In this document: positions 60,504 through 64,000 of the stretch, piece by piece
How positions within the stretch are numbered: the stretch's first letter is position 1
Layout: the number at the start of each line of letters is the position of its first letter
Assembly: GCF_002917925.1 (NCBI RefSeq)
Contig: NZ_PPFE01000002.1
Coordinates: 434,001 to 498,000 of the forward strand
Length of the DNA stretch: 64,000 bases
Source of the DNA: Roseovarius confluentis
Lineage (GTDB): Bacteria; Pseudomonadota; Alphaproteobacteria; Rhodobacterales; Rhodobacteraceae
Direction of reading: 5' to 3'
Notes under the pieces: model-generated
The model's input: only the letters and a program-made list of their open reading frames with translations
Told to the model about the DNA's origin: nothing
Databases searched by the model: none
Program-made: the position numbers and the translations under genes

Positions 60504-61680
60504 GCAATTTACTGATGAAGATGATGCATTGCTCGCCGAGCTGGGCGTCGAGGTCGAAGAAAAGAAGGTGCCCACGCGCACCCCTCGTGAGGAACGGATA
60601 ATCGCTGGCTTTGAAGAGATACAGCGATTTGTGGAAGAGCATGGGCGATCCCCGCAGTATGGCGACAATAGGGACATCTTCGAGAGGCTTTACGCCATTC
60701 GCCTCGACCGCATCCGAGCCCAGGCTGATTGCCGAGAGCTGATCGCGCCGCTCGATCATCAAGGATTGCTAGATGGCGGCGAGGCCGCGATTTCCGATGA
60801 CGAAGAGCTCGACGATGATGCGTTGCTCGCCGAGCTCGGCATCGAAGGCTCACCGATAACCGAATTGAAGCACGTCCGGTCAAACGCGGAGAAGAAGGCT
60901 GCCGAAGAGATAGCGGGTCGGGATAAGTGCGAAGACTTCGAGACCTTTAAACCGCTTTTCGAGCAGGTGCAGAAGGAGCTCGACGCCGGCCTACGTGAGA
61001 CCCGCCCATTTGAGATGAAGGCCGAGATCGAAAAGGGTCGCTTCTTCATCGTTGGCGGTCAGAAAGCTTACGTTGCCGAAAAGGGCGAAACCACTCTTAC
61101 AGAGCAGGGCCGTACAGATGCGCGACTGCGGGTGATCTTCGACAATGGCACCGAGAGCAACATGCTCATGCGCTCATTGCAGCGAGCCTTGAACAAGAAT
61201 GAAGCGGGCAGGCGGATCACTGACCCGACCGCGGGTCCCTTATTCTCGGATCAGACCATCGAAGGAGATGAGGCCAGCGGCACGATCTACGTCCTGCGGA
61301 GCCAGTCCGATCATCCGATGGTAGCAGAACACCGAGACTTGGTTCACAAGATCGGAGTGACCAATATGTCGGTCGATAAGCGCATCGCCGGCGCTCATCT
61401 TCAAACGACCTTCCTCATGGCGAATGTCGAAGTCGTGGCCACCTATGAGCTCTACAACATCAACCGCACCAAGCTGGAAAACCTGATTCACCGCATCTTT
61501 GCCCCGGCGCGGCTAGAGATCGAGATCATGGATCGCTTCAGCAGGCCAGTTGTCCCGCGCGAGTGGTTTCTTGTGCCGCTCTTCGCGATCGACGAGGCCG
61601 TGGAGAAGATCAAGGACGGGACGATCTCGGGCTATGTCTACAATCCGAAGGAAGCAAAATTATCAAAAAGGGCAGTTTAA
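60496..61680 (+). CDS. GIY-YIG family nuclease of the defence operon
   Basis: The 394-residue protein has a C-terminal GIY-YIG domain of the T5orf172/MUG113 type: SGTIYVLRSQSD (264-267 = IYVL), HKIGVT (284-289), conserved Arg296 and NRTKLENLIHRIF with catalytic Glu328. The N-terminal part contains a duplicated acidic peptide, DDALLAELGVE (9-19) and DDALLAELGIE (about 107-117), each followed by a charged helix. The start overlaps the helicase by eight bases. In this setting it is the probable DNA-cutting subunit. Confidence 0.86.
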   Translation: MPKQFTDEDDALLAELGVEVEEKKVPTRTPREERIIAGFEEIQRFVEEHGRSPQYGDNRDIFERLYAIRLDRIRAQADCRELIAPLDHQGLLDGGEAAISDDEELDDDALLAELGIEGSPITELKHVRSNAEKKAAEEIAGRDKCEDFETFKPLFEQVQKELDAGLRETRPFEMKAEIEKGRFFIVGGQKAYVAEKGETTLTEQGRTDARLRVIFDNGTESNMLMRSLQRALNKNEAGRRITDPTAGPLFSDQTIEGDEASGTIYVLRSQSDHPMVAEHRDLVHKIGVTNMSVDKRIAGAHLQTTFLMANVEVVATYELYNINRTKLENLIHRIFAPARLEIEIMDRFSRPVVPREWFLVPLFAIDEAVEKIKDGTISGYVYNPKEAKLSKRAV

Positions 61681-61823
61681 TGAGTGAATTAAATAGGTGC
61701 TTCAAGCGCCTGGATTATTATCTTGATGGGCTTTTGCACTTCATAGATTTAGGCGACATTGCGCTTCCCGACATCAGCGACCGTATCCGATGGAGCAGGC
61801 AAGGCACATCGTCGAGATTGTAA
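61680..61823 (+). CDS. Small ORF coupled to the GIY-YIG gene
   Basis: A 47-residue frame, MSELNRCFKRLDYYLDGLLHFIDLGDIALPDI..., starts by a one-base overlap (TAATG) with the nuclease stop. It is mostly helical and ends after a basic tail. No family is recognised. It may be a small subunit, or the remains of a longer gene, since a truncated nuclease-like gene follows. Confidence 0.4.
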   Translation: MSELNRCFKRLDYYLDGLLHFIDLGDIALPDISDRIRWSRQGTSSRL

Positions 61824-61853
61824 CCGAGATCAATGCGGTCGAGGTCACATAGC

Positions 61854-62129
61854 GTGTCGTCTGAATCCAATGCGAGTAACCTTCCAACGCAGGATGAGCT
61901 TGAGCGGATTTTCGTGAACAATCCTGATTTTGTGCAGATCGAAAGCTATCTGAACCGCTTCAAACCGATCCGTGTCATGGGCACGAAACGGATGGAAATC
62001 AGGCACTCAACTATCCTAGCTTGGCTACTGAACCCGACAGACACCCATGGTCTACGGGGAGTAGCGGGTCTAGCCATTGAGCAGCTCATCGCGAAAGCTG
62101 GTAGAGATAGTTTGGAGTACTTGACGTGA
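61854..62129 (+). pseudogene. Truncated PD-(D/E)XK_4-like nuclease protein (N-terminal fragment)
   Basis: The 91-residue frame (GTG 61854; ATG 61833 is possible) reads IFVNNPDFVQIESYLNRFKPIRVMGTKRMEIRHSTILAWLLNPTDTHGL, which resembles the N-terminus of PDDEXK_4 family proteins (RHSxxLAWLLDPxxxHGL). That family usually reaches several hundred residues with catalytic Asp/Glu/Lys further on; here it ends at 62129. It overlaps the DarT-like gene by four bases (GTGA). Either a deletion removed the rest, or a short form is used. Confidence 0.6.
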
Positions 62130-63406
62130 AATGGCTGATAATTTTTGGTGGGATCATCGTTCTGTTGGCCTTAGTAGAAAAATTAAAGTTGTTTGGTGCT
62201 CCCCGTGATCCCAAGAGCTCGGACGACAGGCCACTTACTACCCGCGAAACGGCTGCTGGAATGGCCGCTGCGGGTGGTCATCTTCTCAGATCAGCGAATG
62301 AGGCAACGAACAAATTTTCTTCTGCGATACAACAGGCGGAAGAAATCAGTCAAAAGTTACGTGATGATGCCAAAGCTGACCTTGCGCATCTGGAAAGTCC
62401 TCTTGGTCAGAGCCTTTTATGTCGCAAAGCTTGGCTAAGTTCTTTGATGAAAGTCTCCAAGCATCGAATTGAACTCCAAGAAGAACTCGACGCTGATCCT
62501 GAATTTGCTAGAGAATTTGAGAAAGTCAGACAAGAGTTTAAGAAGGCCGCTAACGAGAAAAACGCTGGCAACCCTGCTCCAGTGAGTGCAAACGGCACCA
62601 GAGACACGTTAAGAGAATTGGGTTTTTGGGGCTTGCCGGCGGACCTTCGCATGATCTCAATTCCCTTTCTTTGCCATTTTACCCGTATTGAAAATCTTCC
62701 CTCTATACTTGAGCATGGGATTGTTCCGGTTGCTCTATGCCCTGAACACGGAATCAAACCGATAACTAACGACAATGCCCGCTTCGATAGAAGAACCCAA
62801 ACTTCTTCTCTTTCTGTAGGTCACCCAAATGCACGAATGCTGCGCAAATACCGCCAGATCGATCCTAATAGCGATTGGGTCGTACTTGCGGTCAATGTTG
62901 CAATAGCCCTAAGCCTTGACACCCTATTCTGCCCTCATAACGCAGCCGATGCGAGGGTCAGCCGACTTCCAGATGCTGACCTGCTTGCGAACAAAGCTTT
63001 TCAGCGAATGTTCGAGAGACCACAACATTACACAGGCAGGGCAGGACTTAATCAACCGACGGATGACCAAGCTGAGATTCTCATTCCTCGGGTCATCCCC
63101 CCATCAGAGATCCAGGGCGTTTTCTTTCTTACCGGGAACGGCTGGGCGGAACACGCACCAGCTTGCGGGAACCGTGCAATATTTGATCCTAAGCAGAGTG
63201 AGGCGATTTTCGGCAGGCGTGTCAACGGAAGCCTTAACCATAACGCGCGAATAATGCGGGGTTTCGATCGTTTTATTGAAGAGATTACAGAGGACATTGA
63301 GGGCGATCCAAGATTGGTGAAATCTTTGAACGAGCTAATCAGGGAGCAAACTCAGCGCGATAGCACACCCGGGCTCATACAGGCTTTAAGCTGGTACCGG
63401 CGTTGA
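62126..63406 (+). CDS. Membrane-anchored DarT-like ADP-ribosyltransferase
   Basis: The 426-residue protein starts at GTG 62126 with a membrane helix (MKWLIIFGGIIVLLALVEKL), then a helical linker (about 40-150), then a DarT-like domain from about 165: PFLCHFTRIENLPSILEHGIVP (184-200), SLSVGHPNARMLRKY, DWVVLAVNVAIAL, and LNQPTDDQAEILIPRVIPPSEIQGVFF with Glu317 as presumed catalytic Glu of QAEIL. DarT attaches ADP-ribose to thymidine in single-stranded DNA and is usually held by DarG, a macro-domain antitoxin. No DarG is in the window. The membrane anchor is unusual for DarT. Confidence 0.75.
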   Translation: MKWLIIFGGIIVLLALVEKLKLFGAPRDPKSSDDRPLTTRETAAGMAAAGGHLLRSANEATNKFSSAIQQAEEISQKLRDDAKADLAHLESPLGQSLLCRKAWLSSLMKVSKHRIELQEELDADPEFAREFEKVRQEFKKAANEKNAGNPAPVSANGTRDTLRELGFWGLPADLRMISIPFLCHFTRIENLPSILEHGIVPVALCPEHGIKPITNDNARFDRRTQTSSLSVGHPNARMLRKYRQIDPNSDWVVLAVNVAIALSLDTLFCPHNAADARVSRLPDADLLANKAFQRMFERPQHYTGRAGLNQPTDDQAEILIPRVIPPSEIQGVFFLTGNGWAEHAPACGNRAIFDPKQSEAIFGRRVNGSLNHNARIMRGFDRFIEEITEDIEGDPRLVKSLNELIREQTQRDSTPGLIQALSWYRR

Positions 63407-63450
63407 GGGTAAATGTATAAATACTGGCCTGCTCCCCTTGGAGTCCGCGT

Positions 63451-63575
63451 TCATAGGTTAGCTCTGTTCAGGTTTTGGTCCTCTTCTGACCGTTGGTGAT
63501 ACTCCCGCGGGGTGAGCCCGTCGAGGCTCGAATGTGGGCGGTGTTGATTGTACTCGTCGCGCCATGGCGCGATCA
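63451..63575 (-). pseudogene. IS3 family transposase C-terminal fragment
   Basis: The minus strand reads APWRDEYNQHRPHSSLDGLTPREYHQRSEEDQNLNRANL, the usual end of an IS407-type IS3 orfB (W..YN..RPH.SL...TP.E). The upstream part of the transposase is missing and replaced by an integrase fragment. Confidence 0.8.
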
Positions 63576-63589
63576 TGCGGCAGGCATAC

Positions 63590-63796
63590 TTTCGACGTGT
63601 CAAAGCGCCGATAACTCGCGTCCAACCCTTTATAGGAGTGATCGCAGAAAGCATCTGCAATACGGTCCGGCACTGTCGGCTCAGCCTTCCGAGAAAACTC
63701 ATTTACGGAGTTTCGAAAGCCGTGTGTCGTCCACTCTGGGTCAAACCTTTTTAACATTGTCAGAATCGCCTTATCGGTCAGGTGGCCGATATATCC
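63590..63796 (-). pseudogene. Second tyrosine recombinase fragment (P4-like)
   Basis: The minus strand reads GYIGHLTDKAILTMLKRFDPEWTTHGFRNSVNEFSRKAE and DAFCDHSYKGLDASYRRFD, the HGFR and tyrosine-side region of a P4-type integrase (usual form: HGFRSTF...H...AYRR). The rest is lost. It marks an older integration. Confidence 0.7.
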
Positions 63797-63936
63797 AAAG
63801 CTGGTTGAAGGTCTTGAAGAAAGACAAGCGGGTGATCTTCTCAGCTGCCGCCCATGCACAGCGCGCCGCAAATTTTTTGCACGGCTTGCAGCCGATGATC
63901 GATGAAGAAAATCACGAAGACGGAGTCGTCGTTTAA
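63787..63936 (+). pseudogene. ArdC-like anti-restriction protein C-terminal fragment
   Basis: The plus strand reads YIQSWLKVLKKDKRVIFSAAAHAQRAANFLHGLQP followed by an acidic tail, matching the C-terminus of ArdC (DUF1738) proteins. The metalloprotease part is absent. It overlaps the integrase fragment, so both are debris. Confidence 0.7.
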
Positions 63937-64000
63937 GGCGGCTACAAAAAGGAAAATTTTGCGTCCGCCTCTGGGCGGGCGCAAGTCCGATGTTTCGCCA

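Larger units (their letters stand above)
47766..64000. mobile_element. Phage-satellite-like genomic island at tRNA-Leu, with defence cargo
   Basis: The island begins directly after tRNA-Leu(UAA) and continues to the window edge. It contains an integrase, AlpA-like and XRE regulators, a terminase small subunit, replication genes including a DnaB-type helicase, and no capsid, tail, portal or lysis genes. This gene set resembles phage-inducible chromosomal islands (PICI), which package themselves using a helper phage. The right half is a seven-gene operon with restriction-modification-like parts. Base composition is lower in GC and more variable than in the core. I see no second copy of the tRNA 3' end in the window, so the right boundary is unknown; the degraded integrase at 63.6 kb may mark an older nested element. 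Confidence 0.75.

Noticed and set aside
55062-61680. Assignment to BREX or DISARM
   Set aside because: No PglZ, BrxC, BrxL, DrmA or DrmB-like protein is seen; the methylase is MmeI-type and the nuclease GIY-YIG.

Overview
The window is GC-rich chromosomal DNA from an alphaproteobacterium, most likely a Rhodobacteraceae (Roseobacter-group) member. This is inferred from the gene families and their pairing (isoaspartyl O-methyltransferase next to TolC, a divergent PutA/Lrp pair, a DctPQM-type TRAP system, a cyanophycin locus) and from codon use. Everything here was read by eye from sequence; no database search was run.

Layout. 1-10.4 kb: start of a TamA-like outer-membrane assembly gene, an AI-2E-type permease, and a cyanophycin locus: isoaspartyl peptidase, cyanophycinase, cyanophycin synthetase, a free-standing ATP-grasp enzyme and a CocE/NonD serine hydrolase. 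11-13.6 kb: a phosphoenolpyruvate carboxylase. 14-22 kb: a catabolic region with a minus-strand operon (class V aminotransferase, TRAP transporter, GlcG-like protein) divergent from a GntR regulator, an enoyl-CoA hydratase and a class III CoA-transferase; the remnant of an FAD-linked oxidase lies between them. 22-23 kb: IS110 and IS3 debris around tRNA-Cys. 23-47.6 kb: mostly core genes (Pcm-like, TolC, a PopZ-like acidic protein, CobQ, EF-P, YgfZ, glycosyltransferase, phosphatase, a second class V aminotransferase, HisC-type aminotransferase, ValS, a secreted heme-c protein, HD protein, inositol monophosphatase, GFA protein, rhomboid, PutA and its Lrp regulator), with several palindromic repeat elements between them.

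47.7-64 kb is a mobile island abutting tRNA-Leu(UAA). Its left half is a minus-strand run of phage-type genes with no capsid or tail genes: frameshifted tyrosine integrase, AlpA-like protein, XRE repressor, small zinc protein, terminase small subunit, HTH replication protein, DnaB-type helicase and a small HTH protein. This gene set resembles a phage satellite (PICI-like). Divergent from it is a tight plus-strand operon: MmeI-type DNA methyltransferase, zinc-ribbon/coiled-coil protein, SF2 helicase, GIY-YIG nuclease, two short ORFs (one a truncated PD-(D/E)XK_4-like protein) and a membrane-anchored DarT-like ADP-ribosyltransferase. I consider this operon the best candidate for an undescribed anti-phage system. 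The island edge at 63.4-63.9 kb is a mosaic of IS3, second-integrase and ArdC anti-restriction fragments.

How the genes work together. The cyanophycin locus can make the polymer (CphA), cut it to beta-Asp-Arg (CphB) and split the dipeptide (IaaA); the two extra enzymes are unexplained. The operon at 55-61.7 kb has the parts of a restriction-modification machine: methylation for self-marking, an ATP-driven translocase and a separate nuclease.
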